DNA from: Haloarchaeobius litoreus
GTDB lineage: Archaea; Halobacteriota; Halobacteria; Halobacteriales; Natrialbaceae
DNA: 64,000 nt
Direction of reading: 5' to 3'
Assembly: GCF_024495425.1 (NCBI RefSeq)
Contig: NZ_JANHJR010000002.1
Coordinates: forward strand, 992,001-1,056,000
A model generated the notes under the pieces. It was not told the origin of the DNA and did not search any database. It saw nothing but the letters and a program-made list of their open reading frames with translations. This document shows positions 26,982 through 35,754 of the stretch, in pieces. Numbering within the stretch: the stretch's first letter is position 1; each line of letters begins with the position of its first letter. Both the position numbers and the translations under genes were made by a program.

Positions 26982-28814
26982 TTACGCGTCTGCTTCTGTG
27001 TCCTGGGGCTCGCCGCCGTCAGTCAGTGCCGTGTCGAGGCGGTCGTCGAACCAGTCCCACTCGCGGGAGTCGACGCCGTCCTCCTCGAGGTTCCACGGGT
27101 CGGGACCGACGCGCGGGCCCTCCATGTAGGACTGGACCATGTTCCAGAGCCAGATGATCTGGGCGACCAGCAGGATGAACGCGCCGACGGTCGCGAGCAC
27201 GTGCATCGTCTGGATGAGGTCGATGGGGCCGACCGTGATGAGGTCGTACGTCGCGTAGCGACGCGGCATGCCGGCGTAGCCCATCAGGATCATCGCGAAG
27301 AAGGTCAGGTTCGTCCCGACCATCGTGAGCCAGAAGTGGGCCTTGGCGAGCGTGACCTGGTACATCCGCCCGGTGACGAGCGGGAACCAGTAGTAGACGC
27401 CCGCGAACACCGCGAAGGCGATAGCGCCCATGATGACGTAGTGGAAGTGGCCGACGACGTAGTATGTGTCGTGGAGCAGGAAGTCGACGGGGATGGACGC
27501 CAGGAAGACGCCCGTGACGCCGCCGATGATGAAGTTGCCGACGAAGCCGATACAGAACAGCATCGGCGTCGTCAGGCGGATCTTCCCGTTCCACATCGTC
27601 GTGATCCAGTTGAACGTCTTCACCGCACTCGGGATGGCGATGGCCAGCGAGACCGCCATGAACGAGGCGCGGATGCGCGGGTCGATGCCCGTCGCGAACA
27701 TGTGGTGCGCCCAGACACCGAATGAGAGCACACCGATGGCCAGCGTGGAGTAGACGACGAACTTGAAGCCGAACAGCTTCCGCCCGGAGAACCGGGGCAG
27801 CACGTAGCTGATGATACCCATCGGGGGCAGCACGAGGATGTACACCTCGGGGTGGCCGAAGAACCAGAACAAGTGCTGGTAGAGGATGGTGCCACCGCCG
27901 TCGGTGGTGAAGAACGTCGTCGCGAAGTTCCGGTCGAGCAGCAGCATGACCAGCGCGCTCCCCAGGAGCGGGAACGAGAACAGGATGAGCGCGGACTGGG
28001 TGAGGATGGTCCACGAGAAGATGTCGAGCTTGTCCCAGCCGACCTCGGGACCGCGCTCTGCGAAGATGGTCGCGATGAAGTTGATCGCACCCATCGTCGC
28101 CGAGACACCGGTGAGGTGCAGGCCGAGCAGCATCAGGTCCGTCCCGGCGTTGAGCTGGGCGATGCTCGACGCAGCGCCGCCCTGTGCGGTCTGGGAGACC
28201 GACTGCGGCGGGTACATCGTCCACGAGGCCATCGACGGCGCGACGCTGTCGACGAATGGAGCGATGAAGAAGCCGGCCCAGATGAGCACCGCGCCCGGCG
28301 GGAGCATCCAGAACGCGATGGCGTTGATGCGCGGGAACGCCATGTCGTCCGCGTCGATGAGGAGCGGGACGAGGTAGTTGGAGAAGGCGGCGAGGATGGG
28401 CGTCCCGAACAGGAACAGCATCGTGATGCCGTGACTCGTGAGAAGCCCGTTGTAGAGGTTCTGCCCGTTGCTGACGCCCATGGAGGACGCGAGCGCTTGC
28501 GTCACGTCGATGCCGGGCGTGATTAGCTCGGCCCGCATGATGATGACGGCGATGCCGCCCCACGCGAACGCGAGAATCGCGTAGACGCCGTAGAGGATGC
28601 CGATGTCCTTGTGGTCGACGGTGGTTAACCACCGGAATATCCCGGCTGGTTTCTCAGCGTGTCCGTACCCGCCCTCGCGGCTGACGATGCCGGAGCCGGC
28701 ACCAGCCAGCGGCGTGTATGTGCGCCAGTCCGTGGCCCGTGCCAGAAACAGCACGACCCCGAACAGGAACACCGCCATGAGGGCTGTCAGCACTATCTGT
28801 CCGCTAATATCCAT
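26982..28814 (-). CDS. coxA: Heme-copper oxidase subunit I
   Basis: 610 residues, about 13 membrane helices. TTVDHKDIG marks the start of the conserved core. HGITMLFLFGTP carries a heme ligand. WFFGHPEVYILVLPPMG holds the Cu_B His, the cross-linked Tyr and the Glu of A-type proton channels. HHMFATG gives two more Cu_B His, and YYVVGHFHYVIMG the two heme His. An extra N-terminal helix of about 60 residues (MDISGQIVLTALMAVFLFGV) precedes the core. GTATAAAC near 28860 on the minus strand is a likely TATA. No subunit II or III gene lies within the window. Confidence 0.95.
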   Translation of the reverse strand: MDISGQIVLTALMAVFLFGVVLFLARATDWRTYTPLAGAGSGIVSREGGYGHAEKPAGIFRWLTTVDHKDIGILYGVYAILAFAWGGIAVIIMRAELITPGIDVTQALASSMGVSNGQNLYNGLLTSHGITMLFLFGTPILAAFSNYLVPLLIDADDMAFPRINAIAFWMLPPGAVLIWAGFFIAPFVDSVAPSMASWTMYPPQSVSQTAQGGAASSIAQLNAGTDLMLLGLHLTGVSATMGAINFIATIFAERGPEVGWDKLDIFSWTILTQSALILFSFPLLGSALVMLLLDRNFATTFFTTDGGGTILYQHLFWFFGHPEVYILVLPPMGIISYVLPRFSGRKLFGFKFVVYSTLAIGVLSFGVWAHHMFATGIDPRIRASFMAVSLAIAIPSAVKTFNWITTMWNGKIRLTTPMLFCIGFVGNFIIGGVTGVFLASIPVDFLLHDTYYVVGHFHYVIMGAIAFAVFAGVYYWFPLVTGRMYQVTLAKAHFWLTMVGTNLTFFAMILMGYAGMPRRYATYDLITVGPIDLIQTMHVLATVGAFILLVAQIIWLWNMVQSYMEGPRVGPDPWNLEEDGVDSREWDWFDDRLDTALTDGGEPQDTEADA

Positions 28815-28945
28815 ATGAGTCCCTCAGGATTACTCCCTAAAGAAACGTTCGGGATGGAGTTTATACAGTGGGCGTTCGGGTATGGGAATCACACGCACGA
28901 ACGGTCACGAAAGGGCGAGACGAACGAACCGGGGGTCGACGACGA

Positions 28946-29332
28946 CTACTCCTCGTCGACGGTCTCGGTCTTCACGTCGGCGTCGGCGTCAGGGTCGGCG
29001 GTGTCGGCCTCCGCGTCGGCTTCCTCGTCGACGGTCTCGGCCTCCGCTGCTGCCTCGGCCTCCGCGTCGGCTTCGGCCGCCTCGCGCGCCTCGGTCTCGT
29101 TCGCGTCGCCCTCGATGGCGACCGCGGAGAAGTACGTCAGGATCGCCAGCAGCCCGAAGGGAACGAGGATGAGCCCGATCTGGAGCAGCGAGTACGTCGA
29201 GTCCCAGCCGAAGGGGCCGTACACCATCGGCAGGAACAGCACGAAGAAGAACGCCATGATGAACAGCGGGATCATGTTCACCGTCAGGTCGAGGAACGTG
29301 TCCTTGTCGAATATCGTCCGGTCTTGCTCCAT
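28946..29332 (-). CDS. Cox-associated two-helix protein with acidic low-complexity tail
   Basis: 128 residues from ATG 29332. Residues 1-72 hold two helices (LTVNMIPLFIMAFFFVLFLP and LLQIGLILVPFGLLAILTYF). The rest is a tail of almost only A, E, D, T and V, with TVDEE twice, encoded by a quasi-repetitive GTCGGC/CTCGGC DNA. It resembles DUF6684-type proteins found upstream of haloarchaeal oxidase genes. Same strand as coxA with 131 nt between them. Probably an oxidase assembly or accessory protein. Confidence 0.75.
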   Translation of the reverse strand: MEQDRTIFDKDTFLDLTVNMIPLFIMAFFFVLFLPMVYGPFGWDSTYSLLQIGLILVPFGLLAILTYFSAVAIEGDANETEAREAAEADAEAEAAAEAETVDEEADAEADTADPDADADVKTETVDEE

Positions 29333-29426
29333 CGTTGCCGGAGGCTTCGGACGGGCGACCAAATAGGTTGTCGTTTCCCGACCGCGCGGGAGTAAGGCGT
29401 ACGGTCCGCGGGCAGCCCGGGCGCGG

Positions 29427-29843
29427 TCAGCGGGCGCGGGCCGGCTGGATCTCGAGCCGGAGGCGACCGTAGAGCGCGAGGAGCAGCCCGAGGACGCCGG
29501 CGACGGCGATGGAGATGCCCCGGTAGGCGACGCCGTTCGGGACCGCGATGACGTCGCCGTTCTGCAAGATGCCGCCACCGTTGCCCGCGAACAGCGCGCC
29601 ACCGACGGCGACGAAGACGAACGCGAGCCCGGCGAGGGTGGGCCACGGCTGGTCGACGTAGCCTGTCTCGGTGACGATGCCAGCGATGCCGCCCACGAAC
29701 AGCAGGATGCCAAACACCGACAGGGGGAGCACGGCGAACAGCACCCCCACCTCCGAGATAGCCAGGCCGAACGCGATGAGCATCGGCCAGACGCTCGCCT
29801 TCGGACGGGGTGGTGTCGCGGCCTCCGATGACTCGTCTGCCAT
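29427..29843 (-). CDS. Cox-cluster multi-helix membrane protein
   Basis: 138 residues with four helices after a charged N-terminus (MADESSEAATPPRPKASVWP). WPMLIAFGLAISEVGVLFAV and FGILLFVGGIAGIVTETGYV are in the first half. The layout matches proteins labelled cox cluster protein (DUF7541-like) in haloarchaea; I recall no biochemical function. Same orientation as the 128-residue protein and coxA, so the three may be functionally linked to the oxidase. Confidence 0.72.
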   Translation of the reverse strand: MADESSEAATPPRPKASVWPMLIAFGLAISEVGVLFAVLPLSVFGILLFVGGIAGIVTETGYVDQPWPTLAGLAFVFVAVGGALFAGNGGGILQNGDVIAVPNGVAYRGISIAVAGVLGLLLALYGRLRLEIQPARAR

Positions 29844-30003
29844 GTGCGCGGCTAGGGAATCGAGCTATAAACACGTCACGAAGCCTGCCCGTCCCGTCCG
29901 GGTGACGCCCGGAAACGGATGACTCGGGCGTCCCGGCCCGGTCGTGCGCGAGTTGACCCATTAACCACGACATATTAAACCGTGTGTGGACAATCTCTCC
30001 CTG

Positions 30004-31170
30004 ATGACCGACGTACGAATCGCCGGTGTCGGGCTGACAAAGTTCGGTGCGTCACCGGAACGGACCGGTCGGGACCTCTTCGCGGAGGCCGGACTGGACG
30101 CGCTCGACGACGCCGGTGTCGACCAGGACGACGTCGAGGCGTTGTTCTACGGGAACTTCATGGGGGAGCTCGCCGAACACCAGGGTCACCAGGGGCCGCT
30201 GATGGCCGAGGCCGTCGGCGTCGACGCGCCCGCGACCCGGTACGAGGCGGCGTGTGCCTCCTCCGGGGTGGCGGTGGCCGAGGCGGTGAAGAACATCCGC
30301 AACGGCGAGCGAGATGTCGTGCTCGTCGGCGGCGCGGAACGGATGACCAACCTCGGGACCGCGGGCGCGACGGAGGCGCTCGCCATCGCGGCCGACGACC
30401 TCTGGGAGGTCAAGGCCGGGATGACGTTCCCCGGCGCGTACGCGCTGATGGCGAACGCGTACTTCAGCGAGTACGGCGGGGAGCGGGAGGACCTCGCAGC
30501 CATCGCGGTGAAGAACCACGAGAACGCCGTCCCGAACGAGAAGGCACAGTACCAGCGGGAGATATCGATCGAGGACGTCATCGAGGCGCCGATGGTCGCG
30601 GAACCACTCGGGCTGTACGACTCGTGTCCCATCTCGGACGGTGCGAGCGCGCTGGTGCTCACCTCCGAGGAGTTCGCCGAGGAACACGACCTCGATGCGC
30701 CGGTCTCCATCACCGGGACCGGACAGGGTGGTGACCTGATGGCGCTGCACGACCGCGACTTCCTCGCGCGCTCGCCCGCTGCGGACAAGGCGGCCGCAGA
30801 GGCGTATGCGGACGCCGGAATCTCGGCCGACGACGTCGACTTCGCGGAGGTGCACGACTGCTTCACCATCGCGGAGGTGCTCGCGATGGAGTCGCTCGGC
30901 CTGTTCGAGGTCGGCGAGGGCATCTCGGCGGCCCGCGACGGGAAGACGACCCGCGAGGGCGAGCTGCCGGTGAACCTCTCCGGCGGCCTGAAGGCGAAGG
31001 GCCATCCGGTCGGCGCGACCGGCGCGTCTCAGCTCGCGGAGATGGCCTCGCTGCTCCGGGGCGACCACCCCAACAGCGAGTACGTCGAGGGAGCGACGAC
31101 CGGCGTCACCCACAACGCGGGTGGCACGGTCGCGAGTGCAGTGGTTCACGTGCTGGAGGTCGAACAATGA
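30004..31170 (+). CDS. Thiolase family protein (SCP-x/acetyl-CoA acetyltransferase type)
   Basis: 388 residues from ATG 30004, with CATATTAAAC (29970-29979) as TATA for a leaderless message. Nucleophile Cys84 in EAACASSG; HDCFTIAEV; GGLKAKGHPVGATG carries the second catalytic His; HNAGG ends the family pattern, where degradative thiolases have a second Cys. Absence of that Cys and coupling to a DUF35 protein resemble the archaeal acetoacetyl-CoA thiolases that act with HMG-CoA synthase through a DUF35 scaffold. No HMG-CoA synthase gene is adjacent here. ATGA overlap with the next gene. Confidence 0.9.
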   Translation: MTDVRIAGVGLTKFGASPERTGRDLFAEAGLDALDDAGVDQDDVEALFYGNFMGELAEHQGHQGPLMAEAVGVDAPATRYEAACASSGVAVAEAVKNIRNGERDVVLVGGAERMTNLGTAGATEALAIAADDLWEVKAGMTFPGAYALMANAYFSEYGGEREDLAAIAVKNHENAVPNEKAQYQREISIEDVIEAPMVAEPLGLYDSCPISDGASALVLTSEEFAEEHDLDAPVSITGTGQGGDLMALHDRDFLARSPAADKAAAEAYADAGISADDVDFAEVHDCFTIAEVLAMESLGLFEVGEGISAARDGKTTREGELPVNLSGGLKAKGHPVGATGASQLAEMASLLRGDHPNSEYVEGATTGVTHNAGGTVASAVVHVLEVEQ

Positions 31171-31553
31171 GCGACGACGAGACCTACGACGCAGGCTACG
31201 ACGACTGGCTCGACGCGGTCGAAGACGGCGAGGCGTACTACCTCGAAGGCCCCGAGGGCGACGGCTGGCTGCCGCCGCGGCGGGTCGACCCCGCGACGGG
31301 TTCGCGCGAGCTGACCGAGAAGCAGCTGCCGGAGACGGGCGAGGTGGAGACGTTCACCGTCGTCCACGTACCGACGCCCGCCTTCGAACAGGACGCACCG
31401 TTCGCGACGGCCATCGCGCGGTTCGGGCCGGCGCGCATCACCGGTATCGTCGAGGCCGACCCCGGCGACGTCGAGGTCGGGATGACGGTCGCTGTCGGTG
31501 TGATGGAGACGGAGACGACGGGCGACCGCGCGGTCGTCTTCAGACCGCAGTAA
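31167..31553 (+). CDS. DUF35 OB-fold protein without zinc cysteines
   Basis: 128 residues, translationally coupled to the thiolase. The OB-fold part (VETFTVVHVPTPAFEQDAP, ITGIVEADPGDVEVGM) is typical of the acyl-CoA-associated DUF35 family. The rubredoxin-like zinc ribbon that usually precedes it has lost all four cysteines: the segment reads WLPPRRVDPATGSRELTEKQ where relatives have CP-CGS. The protein contains no Cys at all. In thiolase-HMG-CoA synthase complexes DUF35 bridges the enzymes. Confidence 0.85.
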   Translation: MSDDETYDAGYDDWLDAVEDGEAYYLEGPEGDGWLPPRRVDPATGSRELTEKQLPETGEVETFTVVHVPTPAFEQDAPFATAIARFGPARITGIVEADPGDVEVGMTVAVGVMETETTGDRAVVFRPQ

Positions 31554-31559
31554 GGGAGT

Positions 31560-32639
31560 TCAGTTCTCCGAGCCGGTGTCCTCGACGTCGATCTCGACGG
31601 CGTCGTTGTCGTGTTCGGCCTCGACGGAGACGTTCGGGTCGGGCTCGTGCCCCTCGGCTCGCTCGCGCTCGAGGCTCTGGCGGCGCTCCTCGGCGAACAC
31701 CTCGCTGCTGATCTCGGGGAGGTCGTCCTCGATCGCCTCGACGAACTTGTCGGGGTGTTCGTCGTGGGGGAGCAGCCGGGCGTAGTCGATGACGACCAGC
31801 TTCGCGCCCGTCGAGTCGGCCAGCTTTCGACCCTCCGCGAGCGGGGTGGTGTCGCTCTCGCGGCCCCAGACGAGTGTCACGGGGATGTCGAGGCTCCCGA
31901 GCGTCGTCTCGAGGTCCGTGTCTGGGTCGAGGTAGCCGCTGATGAACGACGCCGGGGCGAAGCGGGCGCCCGCCTGGTGGGTTGTCTGCCACTGGTAGGA
32001 CTGCTTCGAGCGGCTGTAGCCCGTCATGTCGTAGTAGCCGTGGTCGGCGCTGAAGTACTCGAGCGACGGGTTCGAGGCGATGCCGTTGAAGATGGCCTCG
32101 CCGAGCAGCGGCGAGCGGACGGCGCGCTTGAGCAGCGGCTTCCTCCCGCCGGGCATCGAGGAGTCGGTCGGGCAGACGAGCACGAGCCGGGAGACGTCGG
32201 TCCGGCTGGCGGCGGTGGCGGCGTACGCGCCCGACAGTGAGGCGGCGATGATCTCGGGGCTGTCGGTGACGTCGTCGACGAAGTCCGTGAGGAAGTCCTC
32301 GTACAGCGCGGCGGTGTAGTCGATGGGTGGCCGGTCGGAGCGGCCGAAGCCGGGGAGGTCCACGGCGACGACGTGGTACGCCTTCGAGAGCGGCTCGAAG
32401 ATCTCGTGCCACTCCTGGCTGGAGCCGGCGGCGTTGACGCCGTGGACGAACAGCAGGTCCGGGGCCCCGGGGTCGCCGGCCTCCGTGTAGGCCACGTCCA
32501 TCCCGCGCCAGCGGTAGGTCCGCTGCTCGCCCTCGAGTGCGGGCTCCAGTGGCTCGGCGCGTCGCGACAGTAGCTCGTTGGTCGCTGCCACGGCACCGAC
32601 GGCGATGCCTGCCGACGCGAGCGCCCTCTTGAGGTTCAT
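31560..32639 (-). CDS. Alpha/beta hydrolase with N-terminal hydrophobic anchor
   Basis: 359 residues. A hydrophobic N-terminus (ALASAGIAVGAVAATNELLS) may be a weak anchor. The fold shows LLFVHGVNAAGSSQEW (oxyanion region), VVAVDLPGFGRSDRPP, the nucleophile elbow IIAASLSGAYA (Ser134), an acid in WGRESDTTP and a His in LLPHDEHPDKF. The elbow is A-x-S-x-S rather than G-x-S-x-G, unusual but compatible with activity. The last 50 residues are an acidic, charged tail. Substrate unknown. Convergent with the DUF35 gene, 6 nt between stops. Confidence 0.82.
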   Translation of the reverse strand: MNLKRALASAGIAVGAVAATNELLSRRAEPLEPALEGEQRTYRWRGMDVAYTEAGDPGAPDLLFVHGVNAAGSSQEWHEIFEPLSKAYHVVAVDLPGFGRSDRPPIDYTAALYEDFLTDFVDDVTDSPEIIAASLSGAYAATAASRTDVSRLVLVCPTDSSMPGGRKPLLKRAVRSPLLGEAIFNGIASNPSLEYFSADHGYYDMTGYSRSKQSYQWQTTHQAGARFAPASFISGYLDPDTDLETTLGSLDIPVTLVWGRESDTTPLAEGRKLADSTGAKLVVIDYARLLPHDEHPDKFVEAIEDDLPEISSEVFAEERRQSLERERAEGHEPDPNVSVEAEHDNDAVEIDVEDTGSEN

Positions 32640-32746
32640 ACGTGAACTTCGGCGCGCTGTAACTTAATCTTGCCGACAGTTGGAATTTTCCGGGCGGGTC
32701 GCGGGAAGCCGGAGGGTCTTACCCCGTGGGAGACGAAGCCGGTGAC

Positions 32747-33685
32747 ATGACGACGGTACTCGCTGCCGATGGCGTCCGAAAGACGTACGGGGGGACGACC
32801 GCGCTCGACGGCGTCTCGCTGTCGGTCGAGGCGGGCGAGGTGTTCGCGCTCATCGGCCCGAACGGCGCGGGGAAGACCACGCTCGTCCGCTCGCTGACCG
32901 GGACGGTCGAGCCGGACGAGGGGACGGTGGAGCTGCTCGGGACGGGTCCCCGAGACGCCGCCGAGTCACGTCTCGGTGTGCTCCCGCAGTCGTTCTCGCC
33001 GCCGGGGCGGCTCACCGCACGGGAGGTCGTCGCCTACTACGCCGGCCTGTACGACGACGCCCGCGACGTGGACGACGTGCTGGCGGAGGTCGGCATCACC
33101 GACGCCGCGGACACCTGGTACGAGAACTGCTCGGGCGGCCAGCAGCGCCGGGCCTGTCTCGGGGCGACGCTCGTCAACGACCCGGACGTGCTGTTCCTCG
33201 ACGAGCCGACGACCGGCATCGACCCGGCCGGCCGCCGCACCCTCTGGGAGCGCATCGAGGAGCTCGCGGCGGGTGGGACCACGGTGTTCCTGACGACTCA
33301 CGACATGGTCGAGGCAGAGCGTCTCGCCGACCGCGTGGGTCTGCTCGCCGACGGCGACCTCGTCGCGGTCGGTAGCCCGGGCGAACTCGTCCGCGAGCAC
33401 GGGGGCGACCGGCGGCTCACCATCACGGTCGACGGGAGCCCGACCGCCGCGGCCGACGCGCTCGGACGTGAGACGCGTCTCGACGGCGACCACGTCGTCG
33501 CCGAGGGCGTCGAACCGGGTGAGATCGGCGGCATCGTCGACGCGCTCGACCGTGCCAGCGTCGACTACACCGAACTGGCGTGGGCGGAGCCGTCGCTGGA
33601 GGACGTGTATCTGGCACTCGCAGGGGAGCGGTTCGAGCCGAGACGCCGGGAACCGGTGGCGTCGGAGCCGACGACGGACGACTGA
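32747..33685 (+). CDS. ABC-2 type transporter ATP-binding protein, orphan
   Basis: 312 residues from ATG 32747, preceded by GGTCTTACC at 32715-32723. Walker A GPNGAGKTTLVRS, signature CSGGQQRRACLG, Walker B VLFLDEPTTGID and H-loop TTHDMVEAE are intact; the C-terminal 90 residues form the usual accessory domain. No permease follows: the next genes are a convergent sugar transporter. An unpaired ABC-2 permease on the same strand begins at 44567, beyond the sugar module, and is the obvious partner. Confidence 0.92.
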   Translation: MTTVLAADGVRKTYGGTTALDGVSLSVEAGEVFALIGPNGAGKTTLVRSLTGTVEPDEGTVELLGTGPRDAAESRLGVLPQSFSPPGRLTAREVVAYYAGLYDDARDVDDVLAEVGITDAADTWYENCSGGQQRRACLGATLVNDPDVLFLDEPTTGIDPAGRRTLWERIEELAAGGTTVFLTTHDMVEAERLADRVGLLADGDLVAVGSPGELVREHGGDRRLTITVDGSPTAAADALGRETRLDGDHVVAEGVEPGEIGGIVDALDRASVDYTELAWAEPSLEDVYLALAGERFEPRRREPVASEPTTDD

Positions 33686-33712
33686 GACCGAACGGGAGGA
33701 CGGGACGTGCCC

Positions 33713-34795
33713 TTAGCCCTCGACGCCGCCGAACGACAGCCCGTCCTCGATGTACCGCTGTGCGAGCAGGTAGACGAGCATGATCGGCAGCGCGAAGGTG
33801 AGCGCGAACGCCGAGAACTTAGGCCACGGCGTCGAGTACTCGCTGACGAGCAGGTACAGCCCCACCGGGAGCGTGTACTGGTCGGTCGTCAGCACGGTCT
33901 GGGCGACGACGAACTCCGTCCATCCCGCGAGGAAGGTGAAGATGAACACCGTCGCGAGCCCCGCCTTCGACAGCGGGAGGATGACCTCCCAGACGACCCT
34001 GAGCGTCGACGCGCCGTCGACGTAGGCGGCCTCCTCGTAGGACTTGGGGATGCCGTCCATGTACGTCTTCAGCAGCCACGTGTTGAACGGCACGGCGGTC
34101 GCGGCGTAGTAGAACGCCAGGGCGAACTTGTCCGCGGTCAGCCCGTACTGCACGAACAGCGCGTACAGCGCGATGAGGCTCGCGATGCCGATGCCGCCCC
34201 CGACCTGCGTGAACAGGACGTAGCCGTACAGCAGCTTCCCCCGGCCGATGAACTCCCGGCGCGACAGCGCGTAGGCGCCGGGGACGATCATACACATCGC
34301 GAGGACGACCGTCGGGACGGCCACGGTGACGCTGTTCCAGAGGTACTTCTGGAACCGGCTCGGATACTCGACGCCGTGGGCGCTGGCGTCGAGTACCACG
34401 AGCTTCGGCGTCTGCAGGAACACCTCGGAGCCGGTTCCGGGGATGGCGAGCGTGATGCGGTAGCTCGGCAGGATGAGGTCTCCGAGGACCCAGACGAACG
34501 TCTGGAACGTCGGGTCCGTCGGCAGCAGGTTGATGCCGGTCGTCGCGAAGAACGAGCCGGTCCCGCCCGAGAGCGCCAGCTTGAACACCCAGTAGATGGG
34601 GAACAGCAGCAGCGACACGACCAGCAGCGCGCCGACGGTCGAGACGGCTGACCACGCAACGTCGCGTGGCCGCACGTCGCCGGTGCGCAGGCCAGCGACC
34701 GTGTAGCGCAGCTCGTCGAAGGCGCGTTTGGGGGCGGTCATGACGGTCCGCACGTCGCCGCCGACGCTGCGAGCGACCGAGCGCAACAGGCTCAT
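33713..34795 (-). CDS. Sugar ABC transporter permease, MalG-like
   Basis: 360 residues from ATG 34795. Six core helices plus an N-terminal extension. The EAA loop that docks on the ATPase is SYEEAAYVDGASTLRVVWEV. A large loop after the first helix (about residues 75-135, with FATTGINLLPTDPTFQTFVW) lies outside. Starts within the stop of the MalF-like gene (ATGA). Part of the alpha-glucan uptake system with the ATPase at 39988. Confidence 0.92.
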   Translation of the reverse strand: MSLLRSVARSVGGDVRTVMTAPKRAFDELRYTVAGLRTGDVRPRDVAWSAVSTVGALLVVSLLLFPIYWVFKLALSGGTGSFFATTGINLLPTDPTFQTFVWVLGDLILPSYRITLAIPGTGSEVFLQTPKLVVLDASAHGVEYPSRFQKYLWNSVTVAVPTVVLAMCMIVPGAYALSRREFIGRGKLLYGYVLFTQVGGGIGIASLIALYALFVQYGLTADKFALAFYYAATAVPFNTWLLKTYMDGIPKSYEEAAYVDGASTLRVVWEVILPLSKAGLATVFIFTFLAGWTEFVVAQTVLTTDQYTLPVGLYLLVSEYSTPWPKFSAFALTFALPIMLVYLLAQRYIEDGLSFGGVEG

Positions 34796-35748
34796 CGCTC
34801 GTCCACCCCCTCGGCGAGTTTGCCTTTCTTCACGTTCAACCACATGAACGCGCCGATGAACAGGAGCGTGAGCATCATGATGGACGCCGCACGCCCGTAC
34901 GCCGGCGGCGTCTGGCCGAACGCCTCGGTGTAGCCGTAGTGGATGAGCAGCGAGTTCGCCGAACCAGGGCCGCCGTCGTTGAAGATGAACGGGATGAGGA
35001 ACTGCTGGAACGACGCCGCGGAGGTGAGGATGCCGCCGAACATCACCGGCCGCCTGATCGCGGGCAGCGTGACGTGCCGGAACCGGTGGACGTAGCCCGC
35101 GCCGTCGACCTTCGCGGCGTCGTGGAGCTCCTCCGGCACGTCCTGCAGGGCGCTGACGGTGATGATGACGATGAACGGGTACGCGAGCCACACCTCCGTC
35201 ACGTTGTACGTGAAGAAGGCGAGCCAGCGCTCGGTCATCCAGTTCGCCTTCTCCAGCCCGAGTTCGAGCAGGAGCTTGTTCGAGAGGCTGTAGCGTGCGT
35301 TGTCGAAGATCTTCGACCAGACCGTGATGGAGAACACGGCCGGCAGCCCCATCGGCAGGATGACCAGCGAACGCAGGAACCGCTGACCGCGCACGCGCTC
35401 ACCGGTGAGGACGAGCGCGATGACGATACCGAACGCGAGCTTGAGCACGACGCTCGTCGCCACGAACAGCCAGGTCACGCCCATCGAGTTCCAGAAGCTC
35501 GGGTCCGCGAGGATGGAGACGTAGTTCTCCAGGCCGATGAACTGCTCGTTCCCGCTGTGGATGCTCGCCGGTGGTGCGTTCGTCGCCTTCGTAAAGGACA
35601 GGTACAGCAGGTACAGCACCGGGTAGAACATGAACGCCGAGAACAGGAACAGTCCGGGGAGCACCAGGAACAGCCCGACGTTGTCGCGAACCCAGGGGGT
35701 AACGCTGGACTCGCGTGCGCGCTGTGCGAGGCGGTTGGCGGTGGACAT
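34792..35748 (-). CDS. Sugar ABC transporter permease, MalF-like
   Basis: 318 residues. Six helices, starting VGLFLVLPGLFLFSAFMFYP. The EAA loop is ELHDAAKVDGAGYVHRFRHV, with Asp replacing the first conserved acid-Ala context but the Gly retained. FNDGGPGSANSLLIHYGYTE is typical of MalF-like proteins. Six nt after the binding-protein stop and overlapping the MalG-like gene. Confidence 0.92.
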   Translation of the reverse strand: MSTANRLAQRARESSVTPWVRDNVGLFLVLPGLFLFSAFMFYPVLYLLYLSFTKATNAPPASIHSGNEQFIGLENYVSILADPSFWNSMGVTWLFVATSVVLKLAFGIVIALVLTGERVRGQRFLRSLVILPMGLPAVFSITVWSKIFDNARYSLSNKLLLELGLEKANWMTERWLAFFTYNVTEVWLAYPFIVIITVSALQDVPEELHDAAKVDGAGYVHRFRHVTLPAIRRPVMFGGILTSAASFQQFLIPFIFNDGGPGSANSLLIHYGYTEAFGQTPPAYGRAASIMMLTLLFIGAFMWLNVKKGKLAEGVDER

Positions 35749-35754
35749 CGCGTA

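Noticed and set aside
28950..29085. Tandem repeat of GTCGGC/CTCGGC units
   Set aside because: Explained by codon bias in the Ala/Glu/Asp-rich tail of the cox-associated protein; units are not exact.
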